From NCBI RefSeq assembly GCF_022807975.1, contig NZ_CP094358.1:1240001-1304000 (forward strand): DNA of 64,000 nucleotides, read 5' to 3'. Source of the stretch: Abyssalbus ytuae. GTDB lineage: Bacteria > Bacteroidota > Bacteroidia > Flavobacteriales > Flavobacteriaceae. Positions within the stretch are counted from its first letter, which is position 1, and the number at the start of each line of letters is the position of its first letter. The translations under genes were made by a program, and so were the position numbers. Below are positions 48,681-57,584 of the stretch, piece after piece. The notes beneath the pieces are model-generated. The model ran no database searches, was not told the origin of the DNA, and worked only from the letters and a program-made list of their open reading frames with translations.

Positions 48681-48917
48681 TTATTTTTCTTTTCCTTTTT
48701 CCTCTATAGAATTAATAAACCCCAACAAGTCATTTAATTGTCTTTTAATATCATCATAGCCCATTTTTTCTCCAACACTCATAAAATCCATTAAACTTTC
48801 TTTCATTCTTGTATTAACAGTATCTTTTAAGTCTTTTAACACACGCTCCATTTCTTTGGTGGGTTTGTTCATTGCTTCGATTTCTGTTATTGCCTTTAAG
48901 ATAGCATCTAATAACAT
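48681..48917 (-). CDS. Small helical hypothetical protein
   Basis: 78 residues, not recognised. It is predicted helical throughout (AILKAITEIEAMNKPTKEME, RQLNDLLGFINSIEEKGKEK cited in part), charged, with no signal or membrane segment. Convergent with the GYDIA kinase gene (20-bp gap). It might be a small cytoplasmic adaptor. Coding potential is judged by length and amino-acid composition only. Confidence 0.55.
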   Translation of the reverse strand: MLLDAILKAITEIEAMNKPTKEMERVLKDLKDTVNTRMKESLMDFMSVGEKMGYDDIKRQLNDLLGFINSIEEKGKEK

Positions 48918-49150
48918 TGGCTGTTTTTTGTTTAATTAATAATTCATAAAATTATTTAATTCTTTTTTAAATCAGATACTTTATTATTTTTATTTGAATC
49001 GGGAAATTGTTTCAATTGTTTAGTGTCACTTTCTACTCTTAAAGGAAGATTACTGAAAAACAGATAATTACATCTCCCCCTGAAAAAGTGTGAAGTAAAC
49101 GTTCATTGTTTAATCCGGACGATAGTTATAGGACATTAAAACAATGAGGC
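48918..49150. other. AT-rich gene-free stretch left of the repeat array
   Basis: No gene, tRNA or clear hairpin is seen. It may hold the promoter for the 78-residue gene on the minus strand. The right end (49110-49150) may be a further very decayed repeat unit. Confidence 0.5.
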
Positions 49151-49396
49151 TCTTTATTGAATTGTTGAGCTGAAAACTTTTATTGACAACGTTCTTGAAA
49201 CCTAGGAAGCATGAAAACTTTTGTCGGTACTTTTCCTGAATTCCGGGAAAGCCGAAACATATGTGCACCAGCGTTCCCGGGCTTCAGGATGGTCAAAACA
49301 TGTGTGCGCCGGCCTTCCCGGGTTCCAGGATAGCCGAAACATGTGTGCGCCAACGTTCCTGGGCTTCAGGATAGTCGAAACATGTGCGCACCAGTC
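49151..49396. repeat. Six in-register 41-nt tandem units (minisatellite) with rising G+C
   Basis: Units start at 49151, 49192, 49233, 49274, 49315 and 49356, each exactly 41 nt. The last three share blocks such as TTCCcGGGcTtCAGGAT and GAAACATGTG; two of them differ at about 9 of 41 sites. By my count G+C is about 29, 37, 51, 61, 59 and 54 percent from left to right, against an AT-rich genome. 41 is not a multiple of 3, which argues against a coding repeat. Overlapping open frames on both strands in this stretch are therefore not called. Confidence 0.9.
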
Positions 49397-49399
49397 ATT

Positions 49400-49507
49400 A
49401 CGGGGTTTATGCCCGCACGACAGAACCGTTTTGGCAGGCCAGCCCGAGAGGATCGTTCTGGCAGGCCAGCCCGACAGAGTCGTTCTGGCAGGGAAGACTG
49501 AAACATT
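49400..49507. repeat. 27-nt tandem units nested beside the 41-nt array
   Basis: Three units of 27 nt start at 49427, 49454 and 49481 (core CGTTCTGGCAGGCCAGCCCG), with a degenerate fourth at 49400-49426. The first two full units differ at only a few bases. Just after them, GAAACAT (49500-49506) and TTCCCGG...TAGG...GAAACA (49522-49545) look like decayed 41-nt units, so the 27-nt block seems to have grown inside the older array. Confidence 0.85.
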
Positions 49508-49578
49508 CATGCAACAAATCTTTCCCGGTTTAGGTATAAGAAACAGATTATTTTATCTGATATGAGTTTATTTTAAAC

Positions 49579-49612
49579 AAAAAAGACCTTTTGAAAAGGT
49601 CTTTTTTCTTCT
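49579..49612 (-). terminator. Terminator of the coaX-ppiD operon
   Basis: AAAAAAGACCTTTT and AAAAGGTCTTTTTT form a perfect stem around a one-to-two base loop, with T-runs on both sides. It lies 14 bp 3' of the PpiD-like gene (stop 49626) and is likely functional on the minus strand. Confidence 0.9.
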
Positions 49613-49625
49613 ATATGGATGATTT

Positions 49626-51734
49626 TTAATAAAAATCAGCTCTATTGTCTTCTATATCGGCTGCTTCTTTTAATGCATTATAAGCAGCATAATTAGATCG
49701 GTTCCGGTTCAGGGTTTTTTGTGTATTCACATAAGAAATATAGTTATCCAAAGCCTTGGCTTCTTCTTTTCGGGTAACTTCTACTTTATACACTCCGTTT
49801 TCACCTTTTATTAAACCTGATACCTCTCCCTGTGCCAGGGTAAATGCGGTACCTACTACTTTAGGCTCCCTGCCTGCTCCTGTAATGGTTGGAGATTTCA
49901 TATTTAATCCGGTTGCTGCCCTCACAGAGGTTTTGTTGGATGTAGCAAGCTCATCCAGTGATTTACCGGAGTTATCCTTGATAATTAAATCTGCTTTTTT
50001 CTCTTTTCTCAGGATAGGCAATACCCTTGCCCTTGCAGAATTAACCGTGGCAACACCTTTTTTGGCTTTTCTTGTTAATTGTGCAACTATATATCCGTTA
50101 TTAATATTGAAACGCTTTACGTCTCCCACTTTCGTTTCAGGATTAAAAGTCCACTGCACCAGTCCTCTTTGGTTACCTACACCCGGTATATTTTCATCCA
50201 GCGCTTTAAGTTTGGCAACAGGCCTTACGGTGTAACCATTTTTTTGAGCTACTTCGGAAAAATCGGTATCGGCAGCTTCCATTTCAAATTTGGTGGTATT
50301 GGTATATATATCGTTTATGGTTTTTTCTGAAGCTTCAATGTTTCTGGTTATTGTTGCTAACTGAACGCCTTCATACTTATCGTCTACTCTTACTATATGA
50401 TAACCAAATACGGTTTCAACAATTCCTGCTTTACCAATTTCATTATTAAAAATATAATCGTTAAATGCTGGCACCATTTGCCCTCGTGTTATATTATCAT
50501 AGGTACCACCGTTGTTGGCAGAGCCGGGGTCTTCGGAGTATTCTTTAGCTAAATCGGCAAATGAATCGGGGGTTTTATTAACCTTTTCCAATATTTCTTT
50601 TGCCAAAGTTTCGGCTTCTTCTTTTGTTCTTGGTTCTTTAGGCTGAGACTGGCCTCCGTCAAAACCGATTAATATATGGCTTGCTTTCACTGAACCGTTT
50701 TCACTACGGCTTAGCATACGGCTTATTTTATACTGGTTTCCGTCCTTATACGGACCAAAAACTTCTCCTTTTTTTAATGTATATAAAGTATCGGCAAATG
50801 CAGCCGGTAAATCTTTTTTAGCCAGGTAAAGCGAATCATATTTAACATCTGAATTTGCATTCACAAATGTTTCTGCATCAACTGTAGTTGCAAAGCCGGC
50901 AATTGTATCATTTTGTTTGGTTTGTTCATTATAAACCACCTTATTTTTAAGTAAAGCTTCCAGCGATTGTTTAATCGCTTCTTCGTCTTCCTGAGATGGT
51001 TTTTCTTCAAAATATACATATCTTACACTTCGTGAAGCTTCTTCATCAAATTCATCTTTATGTTCGCTAATGTATTTTTGAATTTCGCTATCGGTTACAG
51101 TCACTAAACTGTCTGCTACAGAAGAATAAGGCACCTGAACGTATTTTATATCTACTTTATCACCTTCAAGCTTATAGGCAAATTCACCTTCTTTTAAAGT
51201 AGCTCCTACCCCAGCCTTAATTAAATTGAAATATGAATTTTCTTTGGAAGCTTCTATAAGAGCATCTTCCTGAAGTTGCCACTGTTGGTACCCCGCCGGG
51301 CTTGATGCTTTTAATTCCCTTACAAAATCAATTACTTTTTGCTCATCAAACACTCCTGCTTCATTTTGAAAATTAGGGTTCGAAGCAAATGCAGGATTAG
51401 ATTTTATCACATTAATTATCTGGTCTTTTTCAATATTAATGCCCAGTTTTTCAAATTCCTGGCTGAGAAGTTGGTTTCTCACCTCTCTTTCCCATACCTG
51501 GTTTACTACCTGCAGTGTAGATGAATTGATGTTTCTGTTTCTGGAGGCTCCTTCTACCTGACGTACAAAATCGTCCCTGCTTATCACTTCTCCGTTAACT
51601 TCTCCAATAATACTTTTAGAACCGGAACCACCACCTAAAAAGTCGCCGGCGCCTACTACAAATGCCAATAATGCAAGTGCAATAACGAGTATTAAAACTA
51701 TTTTCTTACTTCTTATCTGATTTAAGATAGCCAT
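49626..51734 (-). CDS. PpiD-like peptidyl-prolyl isomerase, membrane-anchored
   Basis: 702 residues. A single N-terminal transmembrane helix (about 12-32, IVLILVIALALLAFVVGAG) anchors it to the inner membrane. A SurA-N-like chaperone region (about 35-240) precedes a parvulin domain (VKASHILIGFDGG, FADLAKEYSEDPGSANNGG, NEIGKAGIVETVFGYHIVRV; about 345-455) and a second, less conserved C-terminal region. It assists folding of exported proteins in the periplasm. It is the last gene before a strong terminator; 90 bp separate it from the CNNM gene. Confidence 0.94.
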   Translation of the reverse strand: MAILNQIRSKKIVLILVIALALLAFVVGAGDFLGGGSGSKSIIGEVNGEVISRDDFVRQVEGASRNRNINSSTLQVVNQVWEREVRNQLLSQEFEKLGINIEKDQIINVIKSNPAFASNPNFQNEAGVFDEQKVIDFVRELKASSPAGYQQWQLQEDALIEASKENSYFNLIKAGVGATLKEGEFAYKLEGDKVDIKYVQVPYSSVADSLVTVTDSEIQKYISEHKDEFDEEASRSVRYVYFEEKPSQEDEEAIKQSLEALLKNKVVYNEQTKQNDTIAGFATTVDAETFVNANSDVKYDSLYLAKKDLPAAFADTLYTLKKGEVFGPYKDGNQYKISRMLSRSENGSVKASHILIGFDGGQSQPKEPRTKEEAETLAKEILEKVNKTPDSFADLAKEYSEDPGSANNGGTYDNITRGQMVPAFNDYIFNNEIGKAGIVETVFGYHIVRVDDKYEGVQLATITRNIEASEKTINDIYTNTTKFEMEAADTDFSEVAQKNGYTVRPVAKLKALDENIPGVGNQRGLVQWTFNPETKVGDVKRFNINNGYIVAQLTRKAKKGVATVNSARARVLPILRKEKKADLIIKDNSGKSLDELATSNKTSVRAATGLNMKSPTITGAGREPKVVGTAFTLAQGEVSGLIKGENGVYKVEVTRKEEAKALDNYISYVNTQKTLNRNRSNYAAYNALKEAADIEDNRADFY

Positions 51735-51824
51735 CGTAACATTATATTTTAATAAAATTCAGTTGGCGAAAATACCACTTTTTTAGAACAATAAAAACCT
51801 GAAACTTTAATATTTGAAGTATTT

Positions 51825-53114
51825 TTATTCGGTATCCAGAACTTTAAGAATTATAAGGTCTATTTTGGTATTACTCACCTCTACTATTTCAAACTGAAAT
51901 TTGTCTACCCTTACTATTTCCCCTACTTCGGGTATCTCGCCTAACTGGCTGACGATTAAACCTCCTATTGTTTCATAATTTTCACTTTCAGGCAAACTAA
52001 TTTTATATTCTTCATTTATATAATCAACCTCCAGCCTGGCTGAAAATTTAAACTCATTTTCATTTATTTGTTCTTCGCACAGCTCATCGGTATCATGTTC
52101 GTCTTCAATTTCCCCGAAAAGTTCCTCTACAATATCTTCAACAGTCATTATCCCTGATGTTCCACCATATTCATCGAGTACTACTGCTATGCTTTTTCTT
52201 TTTTTGGTAAGTATTTCAAGTATATCGCTCACAGGCATGGTTTCGGGCACAAACTCTACTGGCAGCATTATACTTTTAATTGTTTTTGGTTTTTTAAAAA
52301 GTTCAAAGGAGTGAACGTAGCCCACTATATCATCAATGGTGTCTTTATACACCAATATTTTTGAAAAACCTGTTTCGGTAAATATTTTGGCTAGATTTGA
52401 AGGCTGCTCATGCAGTTCTACGGCAGTAATTTCAGTTCTGGGAACCATTACTTCCCTGGCTTTTACTTCTGAAAACTCGAGGGCATTTTGAAAGATCTGA
52501 ATTTCGGAATCCACATCATCTCCATCGTCCACCGCTTCCATTTGCTCAGAAATATAATCTCCCAACTCTACTTTGCTAAAGGCCAGTTGCACCTCGTCTC
52601 CGTTTGATTTAAAAAGCTTTTTTAAAATAAAATCCGAGATCCATATTACAAAACCTGATATAAAAGAAAAAAGCACATAGAAAATATAGGCCGGCAAGGC
52701 AAAAAGCTTAAGTAGTTTATTAGCATATATCTGGAAAAAAACCTTGGGCAAAAACTCGGCTGTTATTAATATAATCAATGTAGATATAACAGTTTGTACC
52801 AAAAGGTTAAAATCGGTTAATAACGTATTGACAAAAGTATAATTGGTTGGATAGATATTTTCAATCCACTGCATAATTACTTTTCCCATATAAAAGCCAT
52901 ATATCACCAGGGCAATATTATTCCCCACCAACATGGTAGCAATAAATTTTGAGGGTTTTTTGGTAAGTTTGGTTAATATTTTAGCCAGTATGCCTTCTTG
53001 TTTTTTTTCTATTTCAATATGAATTCTGTTTGAAGATACATATGCTATCTCCATACCTGAAAAAAAAGCAGAAAGTATTAAAGAAAGAACAATGATGAGA
53101 ATAGAAAGCCCCAT
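51825..53114 (-). CDS. CNNM/CorC-family transporter-like protein
   Basis: About 429 residues from ATG 53114 (MGLSILIIVLSLILSAFFSGMEIAYVSSNRI). DUF21/CNNM helices occupy the first ~190 residues. A CBS pair follows (REVMVPRTEITAVELHEQP; SIMLPVEFVPETMPVSDIL), then a CorC-HlyC domain (VVLDEYGGTSGIMTVEDIVEELFGEI cited in part, GGTSGIMTVEDIVEEL). Family members transport or sense magnesium; GldE of gliding motility also belongs here, but no gldD is adjacent. A longer start at 53195 would overlap the upstream gene by 77 bp, so 53114 is chosen. Confidence 0.92.
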   Translation of the reverse strand: MGLSILIIVLSLILSAFFSGMEIAYVSSNRIHIEIEKKQEGILAKILTKLTKKPSKFIATMLVGNNIALVIYGFYMGKVIMQWIENIYPTNYTFVNTLLTDFNLLVQTVISTLIILITAEFLPKVFFQIYANKLLKLFALPAYIFYVLFSFISGFVIWISDFILKKLFKSNGDEVQLAFSKVELGDYISEQMEAVDDGDDVDSEIQIFQNALEFSEVKAREVMVPRTEITAVELHEQPSNLAKIFTETGFSKILVYKDTIDDIVGYVHSFELFKKPKTIKSIMLPVEFVPETMPVSDILEILTKKRKSIAVVLDEYGGTSGIMTVEDIVEELFGEIEDEHDTDELCEEQINENEFKFSARLEVDYINEEYKISLPESENYETIGGLIVSQLGEIPEVGEIVRVDKFQFEIVEVSNTKIDLIILKVLDTE

Positions 53115-53118
53115 CTGG

Positions 53119-53310
53119 TTACTGTTTGTTACGATTACTGAATTTATTTCTGTAATATCTTCGGAAGAAAAACATAAAAGCTGAAAATACACCAAAAATT
53201 AAAAAGAGGTATGCCCTGTTTCTATCTTCTGACCATGTTTTAAAAACTTCTACAAAAGAAATTATGGCTATTACAAGATATGCTATTTCAAATATTCTAA
53301 AATATTTCAT
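53119..53310 (-). CDS. 63-residue membrane protein
   Basis: 63 residues with two hydrophobic helices (about 7-23 and 34-49) and a basic C-terminus (RRYYRNKFSNRNKQ). Not recognised by name. It fits tightly in the operon: it follows lptC by 54 bp and the CNNM gene starts 4 bp after its stop. The tight spacing supports a real gene. An accessory role for its neighbours is inferred. Confidence 0.75.
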   Translation of the reverse strand: MKYFRIFEIAYLVIAIISFVEVFKTWSEDRNRAYLFLIFGVFSAFMFFFRRYYRNKFSNRNKQ

Positions 53311-53364
53311 TTGTCTAAATATTATATAAAGTTAAAAATCCCGGCATTTCAGGATACTCACTCT

Positions 53365-53919
53365 TTATTCTTTTACAAGAGCATTACCGGTATTTTTATG
53401 AGAATTTACTTTTGTAAAACTTTTATTGAAGTCTATCCCTACACCTTCCATGTTTAGATCTTCACTTGTAAAAGTATAGTTTTTTTCGGTAAAAATCCAT
53501 TCATTTTTATAATCCCAGTACAATTGAGGAGCTTCCAGTTTTTTTCCTTCATGTGTTTCAATAACCACATCGCCCACTAATTCGATAAGGTTGGTAGTAG
53601 AATAAATTACGCCATAGTTTGCAGTTACCACAGTTTTATTGTTCTGGTCATCAAAAAAATCGACCTTTACGCCGTCAGGAAACTCCTGATAGGGAAACTC
53701 TAGATTGGCATAATCATTATATACCGGCCCGGAAACTATGGCTTTTACTTTGGTAGAATCAGTATAAACCAGGTTAAAATCATTGGCAATACCTTTTGGT
53801 GCATTACTTGTAAGATTTAATTTTTGAATATCTCCCAGGTTACCTTTACATGAAAAAAACATTGTCACAACAAAAACTGTGACAATGTATGTAAAAATAT
53901 GTTTAAAGAGACTTATCAT
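53365..53919 (-). CDS. lptC: LPS-transport protein LptC
   Basis: 184 residues with a hydrophobic N-terminus and a Cys (VTMFFSCKGN) that looks like a lipobox, unlike the plain membrane anchor of E. coli LptC. The periplasmic part has the LptC beta-jellyroll pattern: GPVYNDYANLEFPYQEFPDGVKVDFFD, TVVTANYGVIYSTTNLIELVGDVVIETHEGKKLEAPQLYWD (cited in part as YSTTNLIELVGDV), ending LNMEGVGIDFNKSFTK. It passes lipopolysaccharide from the LptBFG ATPase to LptA. It starts 3 bp after the repeat-rich protein. Confidence 0.9.
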   Translation of the reverse strand: MISLFKHIFTYIVTVFVVTMFFSCKGNLGDIQKLNLTSNAPKGIANDFNLVYTDSTKVKAIVSGPVYNDYANLEFPYQEFPDGVKVDFFDDQNNKTVVTANYGVIYSTTNLIELVGDVVIETHEGKKLEAPQLYWDYKNEWIFTEKNYTFTSEDLNMEGVGIDFNKSFTKVNSHKNTGNALVKE

Positions 53920-53922
53920 TTA

Positions 53923-55296
53923 TTATAATTTAGGAACTCTTACACTCCCTCCTATCCAACATTTGAACGTAATTGTTTTTCCTTCAAAACCGGAAGTAAA
54001 GATTTCGGTTCTGCTTGGTGCCAATCCTTCATATCTTCGGGCAGCATCCAACGCTTTGCTTCTAACTGAAGGGTCTACCTGGGCTGCTTTTCTCGCCATG
54101 TCGGCTGCTCTCCAGTAAACCGCTTTCTTTTCAAAAGTAGTGCTTCCGCATTCATTTGCACTGTTTCCGTATATATTAGCAAGAATCAGATAAGCATTAC
54201 CCTCAGAAGGGTTGTTTGCTAATGCCTCATTAGCATATTTTCTTGCAGTAGATTTGCTTCCTCTTTTAGCATATTTACTGGCTATTTTCAGTAATAACTT
54301 AGCTTTTTTGTATTTATCGCTTTGTAATCCAACGGCCTCATTATAATATTTTATAGCTTCATTACCTTTTCTGGCTTTATCTTTTAATAAACCTAAGTAA
54401 TAGGCAGACTCTGCAGAGGGCTCAAGAGTGTGTAATGCTTCAACCATTTTTATGAACAACGGATCATCAGTACAATCTTTACTATCCATTCTTCCAGCCG
54501 CTTTTCTCAACCAATCTGCATCGGTTTTTTTATTTTCAAAGTCTTTTTGATATAGTGGAATTAAGTTTTCACAATCGGCTAACTGTCCTAACTTACTATC
54601 AATACTAGAGCTGATTTTTTCAAATGATTCTCCATTAGTTCTTGCACTTTCCAAAGTTTTCTTTTCTTTAGAAGTAAGGGTACCGGTATCTTCTTTTTCC
54701 ACAAGCTTGCCTATAACTTCGGTTAAAGCTTTGTTTTCTTCTTCAATTTTTCCGGTTACATTATCGTAAGCATCAAAAACTTCCTGTAGTTCTTTTTTAC
54801 CGGCTTTATGCAAATCTACCAACGTAGAGAAATACATGTATAAAGCTTTTGGATTTTTAAAGTTTTCTTTATCTTCAGTAAATGCTTTATTCAGTTCTTC
54901 ATAAATCTCATCATCAGTTATCATATTGTTCTCCTGCTTTAAAAGAACTTTATCAATAGCCACTGACGATTTTGAAAACTTAGCAGGGAAATGTTGTAAA
55001 CTTGCATCATACATTCCTAATAACATATTTAGTAAGTTTGTTTTTTCTGCCCCTGTAGCGTTCTTTATTTTATGCTTTAAAATTCTTTCGCCGTAAGCAT
55101 ATGTTGCATAGTGCAAAGCAGGGCATGTTTCATAAACCATTTTCCATGGCTCATAAGCCCCATCATAATTTCCTGCTTTAGCATCGGCAGCAAATAATGA
55201 CAAATTTGTATTACATTCAGGGTTTTGAGCCTGAACTTTCATAGAAAAAACAAATGCAACAAAAAATGCAGTAATTAGGGTAATTCTACTTTTCAT
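53923..55296 (-). CDS. TPR-repeat exported protein
   Basis: About 457 residues from ATG 55296 (MKSRITLITAFFVAFVFSMKVQAQNPE), a clear signal peptide. The mature part has several TPR-like helical pairs (SAYYLGLLKDKARKGNEAIKYYNEAVGL; SKYAKRGSKSTARKYANEALANNPSEGNAYLILANIY cited in part). The function is unknown; such proteins often serve as periplasmic scaffolds. A longer start at 55323 would overlap the upstream OMP gene by 8 bp and add a non-signal stretch, so the 55296 start is preferred. Confidence 0.82.
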   Translation of the reverse strand: MKSRITLITAFFVAFVFSMKVQAQNPECNTNLSLFAADAKAGNYDGAYEPWKMVYETCPALHYATYAYGERILKHKIKNATGAEKTNLLNMLLGMYDASLQHFPAKFSKSSVAIDKVLLKQENNMITDDEIYEELNKAFTEDKENFKNPKALYMYFSTLVDLHKAGKKELQEVFDAYDNVTGKIEEENKALTEVIGKLVEKEDTGTLTSKEKKTLESARTNGESFEKISSSIDSKLGQLADCENLIPLYQKDFENKKTDADWLRKAAGRMDSKDCTDDPLFIKMVEALHTLEPSAESAYYLGLLKDKARKGNEAIKYYNEAVGLQSDKYKKAKLLLKIASKYAKRGSKSTARKYANEALANNPSEGNAYLILANIYGNSANECGSTTFEKKAVYWRAADMARKAAQVDPSVRSKALDAARRYEGLAPSRTEIFTSGFEGKTITFKCWIGGSVRVPKL

Positions 55297-55315
55297 CTCT
55301 TCAATATTTACTTTA

Positions 55316-56575
55316 TTAATCATACTTTCTTTTTACAAACCACCTCTCGTTTAATGAAAGGCTTAATTTAACATTAAAATAATCTTCTTCTATTAAGCCA
55401 GCGTTAATTGTTCCTCTGTTTCCGTATTCAAAATTCAAATTAAGGTTTGAAAAACCGCCAACCGGTAATCCTACTCCAAAAGATATGCCAAAATTATTAA
55501 TTTCTTGGTTATTAACCATTAAACCGGTTTCTTCAAATCTAAATCCGGCCCTGTAAACCACTTTACTCCAATAACTTGTAAGCGATGAATAGTTAGGTAT
55601 ATAAAAGCCTCCTACTGAAAATGTATAACCATTTTTGTACTCTACATTCTGTATATTTAAAAGCGGGTTACTAAACTCACTGCTTCTTATAGACTGTACT
55701 TCACTACCTACAAACCATTTATATTGTTTTCCCAGCCCTACTCCTAAAGTAAAATTTGATGGCAAAATAAGATCGGTATCTCTTAATCCCATGGCTTCGA
55801 GGTCTACTTCTTCCGTTTCGATAGATGAGGTACTACCTGCTAAAAAGGTAGAAACCGTTCGGGTATTAAGAGAAGATATTTTTGCTTCGGGAGTAAAAGA
55901 CGCGGATGTTCTTACGATTAAATCACCTAGAATTTTACCCTGATAATTTGCTCCTATATTAAAATCTATTCCACTTAGTTCAGAAGCATTTACTTCGCGT
56001 GTACCATAAATAACATCTTCTGTTAACACACTATTTGTATTATCAAGCTTACCAAAATCATAATTTCCGGTAATCCCTAAACTTAAATTATGGGTAATTT
56101 TATATCCTAAAGACAAAAATACTTTATTAAGTCCTCCCTCTCCTGTAAACTCTTTAATTTGTTGTTGTCCGTCCAAATCTCCTTCAGCAGTAAGATCGTA
56201 TCCTACAGCTGTATATGGCATAATACCAAAAGACAGTCCCATTTTATTAGATAACGGAAAACCTACTGCCAGGTAATCAAAAGAAACGTGATTTTTTGTT
56301 TTATTGTCGGTAGCATTATGATACTCAATTGAATGGTGAGATATTCCGGCAGTAAAAGTTGTAAGTTTTAAGTCGGCCAGTGAAGAAGGGTTTCTTAGAT
56401 TTAAGTGGATACTATCCGAATAAACGCTTAGCCCCCCCATAGCCTGATTTTCAATAGTTCCTTTAAATTTCAGATCTCCCATACCGTAATATGAATAAGG
56501 TGAAGTGGTTCCTTCCTGAGCAAAACTAAAAGTAAGAACAAAGAGTGTTATTACAACAAAAATCTTTCTAATCAT
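55316..56575 (-). CDS. Outer-membrane beta-barrel protein
   Basis: 419 residues with a signal peptide (ending FSFAQEG). The mature part is a beta-barrel in pattern: alternating hydrophobic strands ending in aromatic residues, NLNFEYGNRGT, and a C-terminal FNVKLSLSLNERWFVKRKYD. The N-terminal YSYYGMGDLKFKGTIENQAMGGL... is found in Bacteroidetes OMPs that resemble FadL/OmpP1. Its ligand is unknown. Its ATG overlaps the coaX stop (TGATG), so translation is coupled. Confidence 0.85.
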   Translation of the reverse strand: MIRKIFVVITLFVLTFSFAQEGTTSPYSYYGMGDLKFKGTIENQAMGGLSVYSDSIHLNLRNPSSLADLKLTTFTAGISHHSIEYHNATDNKTKNHVSFDYLAVGFPLSNKMGLSFGIMPYTAVGYDLTAEGDLDGQQQIKEFTGEGGLNKVFLSLGYKITHNLSLGITGNYDFGKLDNTNSVLTEDVIYGTREVNASELSGIDFNIGANYQGKILGDLIVRTSASFTPEAKISSLNTRTVSTFLAGSTSSIETEEVDLEAMGLRDTDLILPSNFTLGVGLGKQYKWFVGSEVQSIRSSEFSNPLLNIQNVEYKNGYTFSVGGFYIPNYSSLTSYWSKVVYRAGFRFEETGLMVNNQEINNFGISFGVGLPVGGFSNLNLNFEYGNRGTINAGLIEEDYFNVKLSLSLNERWFVKRKYD

Positions 56576-57303
56576 CAGTATTTATTGAGTTCTAAAATAT
56601 AATTGAGTCCTATTAATAAAAAATTTGAATTGGCAAATATGCTATTTTTTAATCTATTTGACAAAAATTCGGAGTCTCCTCCCGTTAAAATAAGTGTTAA
56701 ATCTTTAAATCTTTTAGAATATTGTCCGATTACTCCCTCAATTTCATTAATTGTTCCGTTAATAACCCCGGAAATAATACTCCTATGAGTTGAATTGCCT
56801 ATAAAATCATCTAAAGTATCAAATTCTACTAACGGTAATTTAGCTGTAAAAGTATTTAAGGCCTTAAAACGCATATTAATACCCGGTGAAATTGCTCCTC
56901 CGTAATATGTGCCGTCTGAACTCAAAAAATCATAAGTTATGCAAGTCCCTGCATCTATTATTAAAGTATTTTTATGTGCATTTTCGTAAAAAGCAGCAGT
57001 AATTAAAGCAATTCTGTCTACTCCTAAAGTTTGGGGTGTAGTATAATTATTTTTGAAAGGTATTACCGAGCTATTTGAAAGTATATGTATTTTACAAAAA
57101 ACAGAAAGTGCTTTTTGTTCCCGGGGTGTAAGATTTCTCACCGAAGAGAGTATTGCATGGCTTATATCGGGATATTGATGAAAAATTTTTTCAATTCCTT
57201 TTAAAAAAAGTTTTCTTTCTAATTTATAATCCTCTAAAATTTTACCCCCCTCAAATACAGCTGTTTTAATAAAAGTATTACCTACATCAATAGCTAAATT
57301 CAT
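56575..57303 (-). CDS. coaX: Type III pantothenate kinase
   Basis: 242 residues, ASKHA fold: phosphate-1 NLAIDVGNTFIKTAVFEGG, the GVDRIALITAAF segment, and DAGTCITYDFLSSDGTYYGGAISPG with the catalytic Asp. It makes 4'-phosphopantothenate for coenzyme A with ATP and is not feedback-inhibited by CoA in known members. First gene of the envelope operon down to the PpiD-like protein. It is divergent from tRNA-Phe. Confidence 0.97.
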   Translation of the reverse strand: MNLAIDVGNTFIKTAVFEGGKILEDYKLERKLFLKGIEKIFHQYPDISHAILSSVRNLTPREQKALSVFCKIHILSNSSVIPFKNNYTTPQTLGVDRIALITAAFYENAHKNTLIIDAGTCITYDFLSSDGTYYGGAISPGINMRFKALNTFTAKLPLVEFDTLDDFIGNSTHRSIISGVINGTINEIEGVIGQYSKRFKDLTLILTGGDSEFLSNRLKNSIFANSNFLLIGLNYILELNKY

Positions 57304-57354
57304 CTGAAAAAATTAATGCTACAAATTTACAAAACAGATTTTTTTTTAAAATCC

Positions 57355-57385
57355 TTTGCAATTATATATTTTGCATATATATTTG
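57355..57385 (+). promoter_or_regulatory. tRNA-Phe promoter
   Basis: TTTG (57355-57358), a 19-nt spacer and TATATTTG (57378-57385) match the Bacteroidetes housekeeping promoter exactly. The start of transcription is expected a few bases downstream, just ahead of the tRNA. Confidence 0.85.
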
Positions 57386-57404
57386 CACCCGCAATTATGC
57401 AACT

Positions 57405-57477
57405 GGTGCCTTAGCTCAGTTGGTAGAGCAAAGGACTGAAAATCCTTGTGTCCCTGGTTCGATTCCTGGAGGCACCA
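57405..57477 (+). tRNA. tRNA-Phe (GAA)
   Basis: 73 nt fold into a full cloverleaf: acceptor GGTGCCT/AGGCACC, D-arm GCTC/GAGC, anticodon stem AAGGA/TCCTT with loop CTGAAAA (anticodon GAA), T-arm CCTGG/CCTGG around TTCGATT. The discriminator is A; CCA is not encoded (ACC then T). A perfect promoter and a terminator flank it. Confidence 0.98.
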
Positions 57478-57482
57478 CCTTT

Positions 57483-57519
57483 AAAAATCCTTCGAAATGA
57501 AATTTTGGAGGATTTTTTC
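57483..57519 (+). terminator. Terminator of tRNA-Phe
   Basis: AAAAATCCT (57483-57491) pairs with AGGATTTTT (57509-57517). The inner sequence also pairs in part (CGAAAT with ATTTTG), so a long hairpin forms, followed by a T-rich tract. Confidence 0.8.
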
Positions 57520-57584
57520 ATTTTTATAACATGCAATTCACACCCCCGATACCCTTATCAATATTTTAAACAACAAAAAATAAA

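Noticed and set aside
48660-48690. Hairpin AACAAAATCT/AGATTGTT between the GYDIA kinase and the 78-residue gene
   Set aside because: The stem has a two-base bulge and is short; the T-rich part belongs to the minus-strand coding end. Too weak for a terminator call.
49202-49565. Overlapping open frames on both strands within the repeat array (about 102 and 114 codons)
   Set aside because: They read the 41-nt and 27-nt repeats. The 41-nt period breaks the reading phase of the peptide repeats, both strands are equally open, and no family pattern is seen. GC-rich sequence by itself gives few stops.
51825-53114. Naming the CNNM/CorC gene gldE
   Set aside because: GldE is a member of this family, but gldD and ssb, its usual neighbours, are absent here. 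A family-level name is safer.
53115-53195. Earlier in-frame start for the CNNM gene
   Set aside because: It would overlap the 63-residue membrane protein gene by 77 bp and adds a non-conserved stretch before the first DUF21 helix.
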